A DNA stretch of 64,000 bases from assembly GCA_914767715.1 (NCBI GenBank), contig OU612075.1, positions 15,378,001 through 15,442,000 on the forward strand, written 5' to 3'. This document shows, in pieces, positions 13,519 to 58,877 of this stretch (positions within the stretch are counted from its first letter, which is position 1; every line of letters starts with the position of its first letter). This stretch comes from Membranipora membranacea (lineage: Eukaryota; Bryozoa; Gymnolaemata; Cheilostomatida; Membraniporidae). A program made the position numbers and the translations under genes. The notes under the pieces are model-generated. The model had not been told where the DNA came from. It saw nothing but the letters and a program-made list of their open reading frames with translations, and ran no database searches.

Positions 13519-16500
13519 GTCGGTACTGTGAGTTTACAGGAGATGGTACAGATTTAGTTTAGATCTTTGCTAAGCAGATGTAAATTATCAGCTGTGGGAA
13601 TAAGTCACTCTGAAGGTTAGAATATGAATGAATATCAATTTGGAGACGAAAGGTTTTTAATGTGATGGTAAACTACTCTTAGCCAATCAGAACTCTCAGA
13701 TTATGATTGATGGACTTTTCATTCACAAGATGAAACTCATGAATGGATCGATCCAGCCATTATTATTAATGTATGGATGGATTAAAACCACAAATACATT
13801 GTCGCAACCACTGCCAACTCTTCAGGAGGAAGTCCTTCAAAAGGAGAATTAAACAGAAATCCTCAGTAGAGTTACAGTACAGAAGCTGATCTGAAGGAAC
13901 CATACTAAGTTAAACCCCCAGTGTGATCATTGTAACCATAACACATAATTATGTAATACTATAATTTAGAATGGGCCGATTACAACATATTATAATATGA
14001 GATCCAAATTCTGGTTAGGGAATTTCATCTGGTTGCATCGTGTAATGTATGTAGAAATTGAATGAGTCTTATTGATAAAAGCAAGATGAAGCTGAGCATA
14101 GCCAAGATTCTTTTTCTTAATTACAGACTAAGTAAAAAATAACCTTCAAGTTTGGGCATCGTTTCGAAAAATTGATTGTTCCAATGTTTCAATAAATGCA
14201 GTCGGGAAAACCTTGAAAAGATAATGATGAACAGCAAAATGTATTTATTTCATTCTTGCTTAGTTTTTTTTAGCGCTGTTATTAGTGGTATTCTGGATGA
14301 ATATTTTATACCTCAACAGGTCATTGGCTCCAATCAACAAAATTAATGATTATTATTCTCTGATGGTCAAAAATGTGATGAGAAAATTTGCAGAGCATCT
14401 CATAAATCCAAATAAACAAACTGAGATATGATGAGGATATGAGAGGATTGTGTTCGAGAGGAATATTATGTCTCATTCACAGATTTTGATAAGGTGTGAT
14501 ATGTGCTCGTATAGATCTTATATCACAGGTGTCCTCGAAGATAACATTAGTATCAAATCAACATCGATCTTTTAATTTTGTCTTATTATGTTTGATTGGG
14601 CTAACATGTGTGATCGTAATGATTTTAACTACCAGTTAATGACAATTCATAGGGTGTACCTTCTAGGTCTAATATGTGTAGTGTGTTATTATAGAGACTT
14701 AGATCAGAAAAGACTTGCAAACATCTAACATAGTAAAGTGAGAGAAATGACAGCCAGCACCATGACTGCATTTCTGTTATCTCTGTTAAAATAATAAGGT
14801 ATATGATAGATTTTATGGACCGTGTTACATGGCTTCTCAATTTTTTAACTTGAGCATGGTCTGGTAGAGTATCCAAAATGTTTTTTTAATTTTATTTTGA
14901 CAGAGAATTGGTTGAGTTGAGTGGGCTGAAGCATATGAAGGAGATTGGGTGGTATGACAGGTTACAGCAAGTGCTCGCTTTAGACAAGTGCTCTCCTGAC
15001 AGTGCGTCTTAAGATCAAGTGTGAAAACATGTCACTTTTGGTGTAAACATTATTTACTAATAATTATAATGTTTATAGCTAAACATATGATACAGTTATC
15101 TACAAGAAAAAGATGACACAAAGGCATTAGATAATCTGTGAGGTTGAGAAGGTGATTGAGCATATTCAGGTATTTACCTCTATAATCCAATGGATTTGAA
15201 CTGCGTTATTAGATTGTTCATATTACGATTGAGAGGCCACTTGCGGGCACTTGTACCCGATGTCGGTAAAATTTTACCTGTTTTTACCGTAAAAACTTAA
15301 GCAGGGCAACTCAGTATAATTGTTATAGATGAACATTGAGCCCAAAAATGTGAAGGAACTATAACGTCTCTAAAATCAAAATGTGTACTCCGGACTTACA
15401 GGGTAGAATGGTACCCGGTTTCGGCCTGTTATTAGTGCCAACAATTTCGGTCAATCCTCAGGTCTGTTCTTTTAGTCTTTGAACAAATAACTGTACTGAT
15501 CAGAGCTAAGACTATATTTTGGTTGAATATATTTTAGAGACAACAGATGATATCACTCCACAAAAATTCCGCTAAAAGTCTATTTACACACAGTCTAGAA
15601 GGATTATCACAGATTAAACACACATAATCAAATAATACAATCAATTTTTAACACCTGCATCCCTCAAATAAACATTTTAAGTGGGTGATAACCTGATCAA
15701 TATAACAGGTTTCAAATAGACAGCAATTTTATTTTAGGTCCAGCAACCTGCAATCATTTAAGCTTTGTTCCCTAAATTCTTGGGGGATTTTGAACAGCGG
15801 GTCTCAACCCTACGCTCCCAAATCTGACAAAGCGAGGCACCTTTGAGACGACTTTTTCAAGAAAAGATCACATGTGCTCCCATGAGAACCAATATTACAG
15901 TTGATTTAAGCGGAACATCAGTCACATTTTATGTTATAATATCGGGATGGATTCCTCAGTTTATGTCGCTGCCAACAAAAAACTGTCAAATAATACACAG
16001 TGAGGTCAATGCTCACAAACATGTAACACAAAAACACAATACATTGATTTTCGACCAGTGTTCATAAAATGAATTGACAATAATGCCAGAAAAAAATTAA
16101 AGCTATAGTCTTTTCAACTAATGCAAGTCAGACGTTTTATTTTAATTTTCTACTTATGTGCATTACTTTCGATGCTATCAACCTATTACATGATGGATAT
16201 TAGAGTTAGGCAATAAACAAACTTCAAAGTAGTAACCATTGACCATAATATTTAAATTGCAAGGTTTTAGTTGTGATATTATTTTATATTTGTTTTAAGT
16301 GTAATAATGGTAACAAAACTGATAAAAACGGTGCAAACAAATGGAAACTATTTTAGAAATATATAACAAAACTGTATAGTATAATATAACATAATAAAAG
16401 GAAAAATAAATAGAAGAATGTCAATATTGAGCGTTCATTTGGACCAGATATGTTTATGCAGATTTTGGGCAGAGAACCATTATTTGTCATACATAAATTA

Positions 16501-16819
16501 AATGTATGATACTTTTGGGCAGCATTTACAAGAATGCTAATGATATTTGCGCTGTCTTAAAGAAATGATCTACACTAGTTTTAAAGGTATCTGACATGGC
16601 AAGAGCAACATTCTTGATATTTGCATAAAATATGTTATGATTTAAGGAATACTAGCAAATAACTGTGCAAACCATCTTAGGAAAGGTTGTGTGCAAATGA
16701 GTAACGGATATCCATTCACTTTGGTCTCTGTGCAAAATTAAGTCATGTTTGAGTTAGGTTGTTATTTAAAACAAATGAAAAAAATTGAAACCCCTATAGA
16801 TGTTTTCATTAAGATTTCA
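13519..16819. other. Intergenic region between FAM181-like and FRMPD4-like genes
   Basis: No supported exon. The left part should contain the FAM181-like promoter and the right part the FRMPD4-like 3' untranslated region. AT-rich sequence with no notable repeat. Confidence 0.5.
16136..16141 (-). terminator. Possible poly(A) signal of the FRMPD4-like gene
   Basis: AATAAA on the minus strand about 680 nt after the stop codon at 16820. It is a chance-prone motif in AT-rich DNA, offered only as a candidate end of the transcript. Confidence 0.25.
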
Positions 16820-48553
<31,734 letters not shown>

Positions 48554-51500
48554 ATCAGCTTGAGTAGATACTTAAAACCGCAGGTAGTAGTTGGAGTATG
48601 TTATATGTGATATTATATTATCAATGCTGACTATGAAGCTGCACCATGCCTCATACCGTAGACCGTAGTGAAGACAAACGTTATTATAGTCCTAGTTGGT
48701 GATGGAGGTAAACTGTAGCCTGATAGACGAAGAATATGCGGAGAAACTAGCGCACAGATCAGTAGCTACACTATATGTACATGAACTCGAGTTTGTCTCA
48801 GGTTGACACTTAGAAGCAGGTAAATGTTATAATAGCCGATCCTAGCTTTCACTTCAAGTTTGCTTCAATGAATCCAATACTAAAATCCTGTGTTATATAA
48901 TCCATGAATGCAAATAACTGCAAAAGCTTTTATTACACTTCAGGCTTAGAGAGAGTTATTTGACGACACAGTTTGTATGTATATACTAAGCTTCTCTCTC
49001 TGAGCAGCAGCAGCAGCGGAGGGTTCTATATGCTGACTAGTAGTGAGCAGTACTCATAATAGAGAGTGGAGTACTGAAAACTTCTAGCTGTGATAATAAT
49101 GATGAAGCTGACAGATCTAAGGTGGAGTAGATGATCGGCGATGAGATGAATGAGGCCTTCTCTTATCAATACCTAATATCTCCACTGATGACAGGGTGTA
49201 GCTTTAACTACTTATAATAACATCACCACAGTCTTATACAAAACACAATGAATATACTTTGCTAATGGCTAAATATATCCGATCTCAATTATGTTTAACA
49301 TCAGACGCTGAGTAGTGTCGTCTAAAGTTTGAGGCTGCCACTGACTAGCTATTAGTGTAACGCTGTAGGATATCAGGGGATGAATCAAGCTATGGACTAC
49401 AATGGAAATGCTTAGGCGACATGCAATTGATCTCATTGCACACAATAACAAGACTATGTAAAAGTGAAATATTCAATAGTACCTATTCAGAGAATAAATT
49501 CAGCCGTGCAATATGTTGATTAACACAATAGAGCTGGGTACACATTGTCCACATAACTCCTAACATTATTTGGACTGGCAACAGTAAATACCCTACAGCA
49601 ATAAATCATTGACCATAATAACAATGCACTATTTAGTTGCTGTATATAATTAGGAAGAGAATAAATAAAGAAACTGGGAGAAATGGCAACTAGTCTGACA
49701 GAATTCTTACTGTTTCAAGACAAACATAATATTTCTGATATAACAGTCTTATACCTCAACAAACATGGAGCGAAAACTATGAGGCAGGAAGATGGTTTTG
49801 TTTTTATGTTGTCCGACGTACATACAGGCTCGATGAGGTCACATGAAAGCTTCGAAAGTGGTTTGACTTGGGATTGATCTCAATATATTCTGCCATATTC
49901 ATAGAAACTGTTACAAGTTACAAGGCAGCATTAATAACCTAGTAAGATTTCGCAGATATGAAATTTCACACTAAAACATCTAAATTTGAGGTATACACAT
50001 TACATCAACCAATATCCAAGATGTTCAACAGGGGCACTTATTGTGGGATATACAGTAACTGGAGATTGATTAGTAGTGTAATAGTTGATCGATCAATCAA
50101 TAAGCTTCTATTATGATAATGACAACAATTTAGTGTGAGATTTTCAGAGCTTCAAAGCAAAGATTTTTAATATGACCCCAATGTTTAGTTCTTAATTGGT
50201 GTACCCTTATTTGATAAAATGATTAAATACTCCTTGAGAAGTTCGATACCCGAGTAGGTATAAAAAGACTGACAATAGCCCCTCTTGACCAAACATCTGC
50301 GGCTGATGTTACTGTGAGAAATTGTAAAAAAGAAAATTTCATAGCCGTCTACTCGTTCACATACGGAGACAAGGCTCTTCAAAAAGTTAACATTTTCAAG
50401 CGAGTCACTCAAGCTTCATCTTCAGCAGCGAGCTAAGCGTCCAATTTATGATGACACAGAGCACTTAGAAACTTTGATATGTTGACAATTAAAGTTTTGG
50501 CAATTGTTAAAACTTCCGACTAAAAAAAGCTGCAACACACTAGTCTGAAAAGCTTCGCTGGTCTTCAAACTAACGCGACAAGCCAGTAGATGGCCAATTC
50601 GCTCCATCATTAGGCTAGGGACTTAAATCAATAATTGTGTAGAGTTTTAAACTTGTCCATCAACCTATACACAGTGTCTAAAACAAATTTGATACACACA
50701 GGGGTCTTCTTTCTAGTAGAAAAAACAAAAGAAATTCAATTAGTGACATTTTATAACCGATAATTGAACAAGCTAACCTTCGCAGTATCTCATAATATAG
50801 GCAATGTCAATAAACTATGTGTAATGGCTCCATACACAGAGACAAAAGTTAGATCATAGACGGGACGACTCTACATAATACACGATAATACAGCAGAGAA
50901 GGGGTAATATCAAAGGATAACCTTGTTGAACTTGATCGGATGATCAAAAGCTAAACTGACACAATGATATGTAGAACCAAAGAGTAACTCTGTGGTAGAT
51001 AATTCTGATTATCTCATATTCAGGTGTAGTGCGGGAACGATACATCATAACGATATATTTTGTGTAAAACAGATGAGTTTATTTCAAACCTAGCCACAAT
51101 CAGCTTACACACAGCAACTTAGGGACCACACACACCTAGTCATCAAATAAAGCTTGTCAGCGACCTCCCTGCAGCAACATGGGAAAACCCTGAAAATTGA
51201 ACTACATATTGTCTACTCCTGACAAGGTAATAGAAAGAGGAGACAACTCTTCTTTGATTTCTGGGACCGTATCAGGAAAATCTCCCTTACTCCAAAACTC
51301 CCTTCCCTAACCAGCAAAAATGGACTAACACCCTGCCTTAACTTTCCTATGTTCAAGACTTAAGTAATTCTCTTATATTATGACTTAATGTCTGAACCAA
51401 TGTGCTCTGTCCCAAGTCAAGGACAAAACCCACAGCTTCTTCAACTTTACAAAGGGCATGGCCTAAAATAGGTAAATGATTGACCAACTGGAATCACATT

Positions 51501-54500
51501 ATCACAAGATTTATGTAAATATTGAGGTACACTGCAGATATAGATTATGATCCATTCTCCGAATGGGTGACACATTGTTATATGTGCCAGTAATCTGATA
51601 CAACATTTAAGTTGTAGATGGGCCTTTCTCTCAAGTTGTAATTTTTCAGTTCATACACATCACAAGTGCACAAGAGGATCGCTAAGAGGACTGATAATTA
51701 CAGTCGATGTGTAAAATGTACTCAGTAACCTGATGAACCGAATACAACTTCTAGTGAAGATAGTAATAAAGTCAGAGTAATCGACATCAGTCACAGGTGA
51801 TATTAAACTATACAGTGAGGATGAAATTCAGGGTCTCATCAGTACACAAACTGAATAAAACGGCATTATCAAATAATCAGTGCTGACTTGGTACATAACC
51901 ATCCTGCTAAACGAGCGGCCCTCCTGGACTATATAAAACCATCAAATAAACATCATTCTACAAGACACAAAGTCCTTATTTACAATGAAGCATGAGTTGT
52001 CACCTATACCTCAGTCTCAATTCAACAGAGTAGCTGGTTACGGTCAGCAAGAGTGTAGTGGACATTACTGCACACAAGGCTGAGTCAGTAAGGGAGCCTG
52101 TTAAATGTGACGGTCCAATAAGACCAAGTGTATGAAGCAAGGAAATAAAATGATTCCTGTTGGTGAATGTATAGATGAGGTATCTAACCTGGGTGTTTCT
52201 CTTGTATAACAAAGCTGGGAGTACCGATACTCCAGCTCATATGGGTCTCCATTATCTACCCCTCTAATATGTGACATCTACAATACATGAACATTTATCA
52301 CTAAAATTTGGTCAGTTTGAATGAAACCTAAAAAGAAGATTTCCCAATTTTGAGGCAGAATTGAAGAGTATATCAACTTTATTGAATATTAAACTTTTGC
52401 CCAATGCAGGCTCAGTTCTTCACATTAAGGTTCAGTTTTATGTCAAGTCAGTTGTTTTGAAGGATTAATACTGAAGGTGACAGTTTTAAAATTGATGATT
52501 TCTCTTTTATTCTCTGAAGAAATTGAAGACAGCTTTGTGTGCAGGGAGCCCCATCACTGGGTATCAGAACGGCTCTCTAAATCTGAATTTCAATTTCAAA
52601 TTCCATGTTGGTATAGAATTTAAATGGTCGGGAGTGATTGATACCACAGCCTAGGCAAAGGAAACAGCACAGCTGGGGACACTTCATAATCATGGATCAT
52701 GGGTCAAAATGCCTTATTTCAATTATATGTCTGAAACAGTCAAATATGGCAGTCTAATTTCTGTAGAAATGAATGAGTATTTTGCTTTTGGACTCTTAAG
52801 CTTTTATCTATATACGCAAAAGGAAAGGCAATGCATTCTCTTCATCAGTATGATGCTATAGTTGAGGAATTTTTTATATTCCGCCACGTTTGACTGACAT
52901 AACCGACTTAGCTACTATTATAACCAAATAATAAAGTTTGTTAGTGATTGTGCCTTGTAATAACTGGTTATTGGCTTGTCTCAATAAGGTCTCGGCGCAG
53001 TATGACATGGACTGCAAACATCTCGTGCTGCCGTTCGGTCAAAATATATGTGTAAACCCTATCAATAATTCACAGGCCATTTTTAATGGCGATTCCTAAA
53101 GCCTAAACTATAGGTATAGAAGGTAGACTCAGTTCTACACATCTCACTTTTGATTAGATTATATAACAGCGAATAAAAGATAAGTTAATTCTTTATGAAT
53201 TACAATAATTACTTACCTCTCTCTGGTCTCTCAGCTCCAGTCAGAGGTAAATAAAATAATCCAGTTGTTGGTTAATCCACACGAGTACATCCACAGTGAA
53301 TTGTTATAAACTACCTACTACTGCTTCTCATCATCTGAAAGATTGACACAACTTTCACTGCTACTCCGTTATTGAATACCTACTCAAATCTCAATGGGAT
53401 ATTTGGCATACCTGACTGCCTAGCAAACAAAAAGAACACTAAGGAAATAGGATACATCTTTGATATTCAACACGAAACACTTGAGACTTCCAATGCCCAT
53501 TCATGTAACGAGTAATACTGTTTACCAAGCTTAATGATTTAGATGAGTAAGCTACTTAAAACAAGCAGCCATGTGTAATGGAATTCTGGAATGATTAATA
53601 AATTCTGCAATAATGACAAAATTTAAAATTAGCATTCTTACAATAGAGATTAGAGAGCCAGGGGACTCCTTGCTATTTCTTACGCTAGTCTAGCCACTTG
53701 TAAGGCTTCAATTAATGTTTTGGGGGAATGGTGAAAACAACCAAGCATGTCATGACAGATCACCCTTACCACACAGATTTTATTTGTAGAGTTGAGATAG
53801 ACGTTTCCACTTGTACAACTTTTATAGAACGGGTAGTTTTAACTTACGTGAGAGAATTTCCACAGGTGAAGTACCTTGTAAAGCTTTCACCAAACTGCTC
53901 GAATCAAGAGCATCCAATATCCAAAGATTAATAGCCCGTGAGCAGTCTATCTACTTCCCATCACGACCGACTAAATGTACGCTATGCCATCGCACAGAGT
54001 ACAGGAATAGACTTATCCAACTAAAGATCACTGATGATATCAACACTCAGCATACTGAAGCACATGGACAGATGTTGTGAAAATCTTTGGTGTCTCAGAT
54101 ATTATTGAATATTTGAACTGTTTACAAGCATCAATCTAATATGTGTGAACAATAAAGCATTGAAAATCACAACAATGCTAGTGCTGGACAGATGCACGCT
54201 TTCCCACAACAGGTACACCAGATTTAGCCAATAAAAGTGTCATACGGGAGTAGAACCTTCAGCAGCGTGTCTCGTTTCACTTTGGAAGGACAAGCACACT
54301 GAGCTCGATTGAAATGTCACGCTATTTAAGTGGCAACATAAGTTTTAACTGAATTCGGCTGGCTCTGATCAGTAGCTGATTTTGAAATGACAATTATCAA
54401 TATTTAATGATAGGTTATGAGCCTATTTAGAACTGATCGTTAGGCTTATGTGTGACGCAACTATCAGCTAACTAGACCTGTGATTAAGGGGTTGAACAAG

Positions 54501-55062
54501 AGTAAAATCAGATCATATGATTTAACCTACGGTGGTTCTGTGTGTTTGATGCAATAGTAGAGGACTTGTTCCAAGCAAAGATATGAAGTGCAACTCAAAT
54601 ATGGAATGGACGTATTAATTTAACACATTTTTATAATTGGTGCACTTTATATACCAACTATAGTCAAAAAGACATTAGAGTGCATTGAGATTGAGACTGA
54701 AAAGTCAGTTCCTTGGCTCAATTAGATGGGGTACATCGGATAGATGATAACCATAATTACATATCTTACCCATGGGTAAATAGTCAACACGCAGGAATTT
54801 TGAGACTAAGTTGTATTCCCCCACCAACAACCGACACAATAATGTGCAATACGTAGTTATCTTCTTTTCGAGAAAAAAATACTGTGAGCACAACTCCCTA
54901 ACATACAGAATATGAATTGCTCACGCTTTTAATCAAACTCCTGTTTTATAGTAGCTTCATTTATTGTGTAAGGAAGTAATAAAAACAATGACACTTTTTG
55001 TGATTCTGGTATTAGTTGTTTTGATTGGCCTCCCATATATTGGGAGATCAATAAATTGAGAA
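48554..55062. other. Upstream region of the FRMPD4-like gene
   Basis: 6.5 kb with no supported coding exon on either strand apart from the possible untranslated exon at 53217. It should contain the promoter; no core element was obvious. It ends where the terminal exon of the right-hand gene begins. Confidence 0.5.
53217..53330 (-). other. Possible 5' untranslated exon of the FRMPD4-like gene
   Basis: A strong donor (GAGAG followed by GTAAGT) occurs on the minus strand at 53216/53217, preceded by pyrimidine- and purine-mixed sequence without an ATG-led frame. It is the best splice donor seen above the first coding exon. The right border is arbitrary. Confidence 0.25.
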
Positions 55063-55196
55063 TTATTGAGTAGCAGGTTGTTGCTGTGCCATGAGTGGAG
55101 GTCGTTTCTTAGTTTTAGTGTAGATCAAGTCTGATCCTTTCTGCCAGTATTTGAGTTGTCCCTCTACTAATATGTCGTAGAAGGGCAACTCAAACG
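55063..55196 (-). CDS. Exon E: terminal exon of an unrecognised gene
   Basis: Begins after a TTTTCCAG acceptor, phase 1, and runs 43 codons to TAA at 55063. It reads FELPFYDILVEGQLKYWQKG, then DLIYTKTKKRPPL and a Gln-rich end. It looks like genuine protein and is the only copy in the window. Exon C (phase 1) and exon D (phase 1) can each join it in frame. The family is not recognised. Confidence 0.6.
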
Positions 55197-55279
55197 CTGG
55201 AAAAATTGATCAAACTTGATCTAGATTTAGTGTAAAGTTGAGTTTGGAAAGTCTCCTCCTTAGACTAAACAATAGATAC

Positions 55280-55335
55280 TTATCAAGCAGTGGTTTTGAT
55301 AGTCTGGTTCAACAGCAATACAATTCCAGATGCTC
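55280..55335 (-). CDS. Exon D, copy 1
   Basis: A 56-nt exon with CTTGCAG acceptor and GTATCT donor. In the frame shared with copy 2 it reads SIWNCIAVEPDYQNHCL, with two Cys. It joins exon E in phase. It does not join exon C copy 1 in this frame, so C and D may be alternatives or another exon lies between. Confidence 0.45.
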
Positions 55336-55581
55336 CTGCAAGAGACAAGAAGAAATGCCTATGATTACCTATATTAACAGCAGATTACAAAGAGAATAGT
55401 CTATACTCTATGTTAATGCTCAGTGTTCAAAATCACATAAATTATACAAAATGTTATTGGCTAGTGACTAAACTTCTATACTGAAGTCAACCAGCTTGTC
55501 ACAATGCAATGAGTGGACATATTTTTTGAATACATCAGTTCTAAAAAATCTTGTGCTAGACCTGACTTCAAATTCAATTAC

Positions 55582-55728
55582 CTTTCAAGTTTTGTGATAG
55601 GACGCACTGGCAAACATGTTGTCTTTCGCGTTTATTTTGATCAGCATCATGTAATGTGTCATTGAAATACTTGTATGCAGCACAGTTTTTTCTCTTCTCC
55701 CAGTCGCAGAGTTTGATGGTCCAGTCAT
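55582..55728 (-). CDS. Exon C, copy 1 (intact)
   Basis: 147 nt, open, phase 1 to 1. It encodes a Cys-containing segment, DWTIKLCDWEKRKNCAAYKY, then an Asn-glycosylation-like FNDT and a CQC pair. Likely extracellular by its Cys pattern. Four other copies in the window carry stops or frameshifts, so this is probably the live one. It joins exon E in frame. Confidence 0.55.
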
Positions 55729-56212
55729 CTGCTAAAACACAGATAATTTATGATCTTATACAGATATCACAAGACCTATCAGCAGGCATGTCAACTTGCT
55801 GATTTTTTGCCTCAGACCTTCATATCAATCCTTCCATACTATCACTTGTTATTACTTGTAAGTTACAATGCAGTAATATGTGCTTCACATGTTATTGCGC
55901 AGTCGTAGAAAATAAGACAGAACATCCGATTTTCTTTGGTAATTGCCAATATTTGCTCTAGCATCGTGCCTAGTGGCTCACTTCATATTACACTGAAGTC
56001 GACCAGCTGTTCACAACGCAAAGGAAGGATTTCCCATGTGTAAGACTCTGCTATACCATAACCGATGTCATAGCAATTATGCAAGCCTTAGAAAGTTCGA
56101 AAAAAAAGCCAGGCCCTGCAAAGTTTTAAGATTTTGTCGTCCACAGTCAGCAAACAAAATCATAACAACATGCATCTTTACAATAAATGTTATTATCACA
56201 TGTCCAACTCAC

Positions 56213-56292
56213 TGTGTTGGTAACAATCCAGTTCTTTACGGCAATCAAATCGGCCGCCCTGACAGGTACATCACTGGTAACTTTAAATGTGT
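56213..56292 (-). CDS. Exon B, copy 1
   Basis: 80 nt, phase 1 to 0, with a TTTATTGCAG acceptor and GTGAGT donor. It encodes TFKVTSDVPVRAADLIAVKN, then WIVTNT. Two more open copies lie at 62200-62279 and 62786-62865. The DNA just upstream is open in the same frame and would give a hydrophobic leader starting at the ATG at 56425. Confidence 0.5.
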
Positions 56293-56466
56293 CTGCAATA
56301 AAAGTTAAATAGGCACATCGTAAGGAGACCAACATTACCAAGCTATAGAAAAGTATTGCAATCCTACGCAGTAAGGCAACCACTGCCATGTTCAACAGCT
56401 TGTAAACAATTAGTAATGAACACATTATTAGGAGTAAAGCAGGAAATCCATATAAGAAAAGATATA

Positions 56467-56527
56467 TAGCTCTCAGTAAGAATTGTCATCATATATCAGA
56501 CATATGCTTTAAATCATCATAGAGCTA
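56467..56527. repeat. 61-bp repeat R, one of six copies
   Basis: Starts TAGCTCTCAGTAAGAATTG and ends ATCATAGAGCTA, with perfect 7-bp inverted ends. Other copies: 57868-57928, 59616-59676, 60749-60809, 62451-62511, 63040-63100, and a left half at 63762. It lies between exon types in every duplicated block, so it mostly tracks the block duplications. Confidence 0.85.
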
Positions 56528-56661
56528 CGAGGATCCAGTTCAACATAACTCATTATTGGCATTCGAGTCGTGAGCCAAGCAGAGTAGTCTAGTAAACCAT
56601 TGAATAAGAGTGACCCACCCCGAAGTACACTAAACAATGAGTACAAACAGGAGGCACTTAC

Positions 56662-56761
56662 CCTGTGGGAGCAGTCTTACAGTGGTGTCTACATACTCTC
56701 TGCTAGACTCCCTATTGTCGATCATAAATAAGTGACAACTTCACAGCTTTGCCCATCTGTC
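56662..56761 (-). pseudogene. Exon A, copy 1 (frameshifted)
   Basis: Has conserved splice sites (TTAAACAG acceptor and GTAAGT donor) and the end ESSREYVDTTVRLLPQ. Relative to copy 2 it lacks a base in the middle, so no single frame reads through. Probably dead as an exon. Confidence 0.5.
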
Positions 56762-57160
56762 CTGTTTAACACAACAAATTTCCATTATTTCCTACATTTT
56801 TCAACAACATATGGTTGAACTTGATCCACACTTCAGATATGTTCTCAGGCTATATTGTTCACATTGTGTGTAACTCGAAAATTAAAACAATTTAACATCA
56901 TGGAACAGTTGAAGTGTATCATGCAGCTGCCTGTTAGGCTCATAGAAAAACACCCAACTTATCTTGTCACCAGAGATAAGAACCTACCTATGAGCGTGTA
57001 CCTTCCATGATGAATCGAGCGCACCTTAGCATACTCGCCTGATAGACAAGCCTCCCAATACCATGACTAGTCACTTTCTTAGTCTAAAACTACAATCACA
57101 AGCAAAATTTAATACATACTACAGATTGTATGGAACAAATGGTTCTAGCTACAGCACTAC

Positions 57161-57522
57161 CATTCTGCGCATGCTCAGCTCTGGGCATGAGCTGATCTCT
57201 GCAAAATTGAGCCTCGGAATTCCGAAGCCATCTGATTGGCTACCTGCTCTGGTGGCACACTCAAATGCGTGCGGAATTGTTAGAAGGAGTTATCTTCTAT
57301 TGTCACTATTAGCTAAATTTGACTGGCAATTTATGCAGGGGATGTCCTATCTCCCCAGACCAAAATTGCAATCAGAACCCAGACTAAACTCATTGTTCTT
57401 GCACATGCGCAAATTCAAGTCACACATGATACATACTTAGCCTTACGACATTCTCTTTGTGGTAATGATACCCTAGTTTATCAGTGATCTACATGCCCAG
57501 TCAGATCACGAGAGTCAGTATG
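57161..57522. mobile_element. 362-bp insertion with a 9-bp target duplication
   Basis: Flanked by CAGCACTAC at 57152-57160 and 57523-57531. The related block at about 60290 has the same flanks (GGAACAAAT, then CACTACTTGAAG) with no insert. The ends start CATTCTG and, on the other strand, CATACTG, and both carry CTGGGCATG about 21 bases in, so there are imperfect inverted ends. A 9-bp duplication fits Mutator-like non-autonomous elements; an 8-bp reading would fit hAT. It has no transposase. Confidence 0.75.
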
Positions 57523-57659
57523 CAGCACTACTTGAAGATGTTCTCATTCATGTTTGTCTACATAGTATTAAAATCAGACATATGCTTAAAACATCATAGA
57601 ACAGTAACGGAGAGTATTCAATCAGATTGAACTGCTGGTTCACGTAATCAGTAACCTAC

Positions 57660-57780
57660 CTTAAATGTCCCTCTTGGAAAGTTGAATCACTTTTGTTCCA
57701 GCATAGTCAATTGTCTAATCATTTCTCCCCAAGAAAACTTTTGCCAGTCTGGTCCTCCGACAGCTTGTTTCCACTGAAAC
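57660..57780 (-). pseudogene. Exon D, copy 2 (probably degenerate)
   Basis: Shares its acceptor side with copy 1: FQWKQAVGGPDWQKFSWGE, then an in-frame TGA before FNFPRGTFK and a GTAGGT donor. It keeps splice sites but does not read through. Confidence 0.4.
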
Positions 57781-58010
57781 CTGTAAGACAAAAGGAGAAA
57801 TATCTATGATTACCTGGGTTTATAACAGAGTGTGAGGAGTCAAGCCCATGAAAGTAATATATTATTATAGCTCTCAGTAAGGATTGTCATCATAAATCAG
57901 ACATATGCTTTAAATCATCATAGAGCTACTAGGATCAGGTTGTGTTATTTTAACTTGCTAAATGAATTTAGGATGGTTGCGTAATGCGGCTCAAAATATA
58001 ACTTAAATAC

Positions 58011-58159
58011 CTTTTAAGTTTTGAGAAATGACGTAATGGCGGTGGGTTGCTGTGTTCAGGGTTGATAAAGTTCCGCATCACGTTAGGTGTTCACGTCAAA
58101 TAGTTGTATGCAGGGGAACATTTTCTCCCAGTCGCACAGTTTGATGGTCCAGTCATATG
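58011..58159 (-). pseudogene. Exon C, copy 2 (stop-containing)
   Basis: Begins YDWTIKLCDWEKMFPCIQLF, like copy 1, then reaches a TAA and further stops. A decayed duplicate. Confidence 0.55.
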
Positions 58160-58877
58160 CTAAAACATAGATGATCTATAACGTAATAAAGATATTGTAA
58201 AACCTGTCTGTCTGCAGGCATGTAAACTTACATATTTTGCTACAGACCTTCATATCAACCCGTCCACATTATTATTAGTACTAATTTTTATTATACGAGT
58301 ATGTGTACATTAGCAACAGATTCCAAAGAGGACAATCGATGCTCAGGTTTCCAGGTGACACCATTTATGAGAGTAAACTGTGTGCAAGTTATAACCTTAT
58401 GAAAAGTGATGACATAATTATACTGAATGTTATTGTGCAGTGGTAGGAAATCAGACAGCTATCCTGATCTCCCTATCCTACCAATATATTATCTAGCACT
58501 GTTCCTAGTGACTAAACTTCTATACTGAAGTCAACCAGCTGTAACAATGCAACGGTAAGTCATACTTTTTGACACAATTAATTCTCAACAAATCTAGCTG
58601 AAGAAGAAGTCTATGGTTTGTGATTCCAGCCGTTATTTTAGCATGCTAGATTAATTGAGGCCGGCTAGCACACAAAAGTTGATCAAAATATCGCTAAACC
58701 TGACTATTGAGTTGTTGAGTTTATTTTACATTCTTAATTATCCTTTGAAGTGGGAAGTATCAATGATAGTACTTGAATGTTTACAGCATTTAAAAAACTA
58801 AAATTTGTGTCCAGAGTTATAATAATTCATATAAAACGTAAAAAAACTGCTATTCCTCTTCTCTGTCATACAAATAC

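Noticed and set aside
57063-57440. 125-codon plus-strand open frame
   Set aside because: Most of it lies inside the 362-bp insertion and the rest in duplicated intronic DNA, so it is a chance frame across a boundary.
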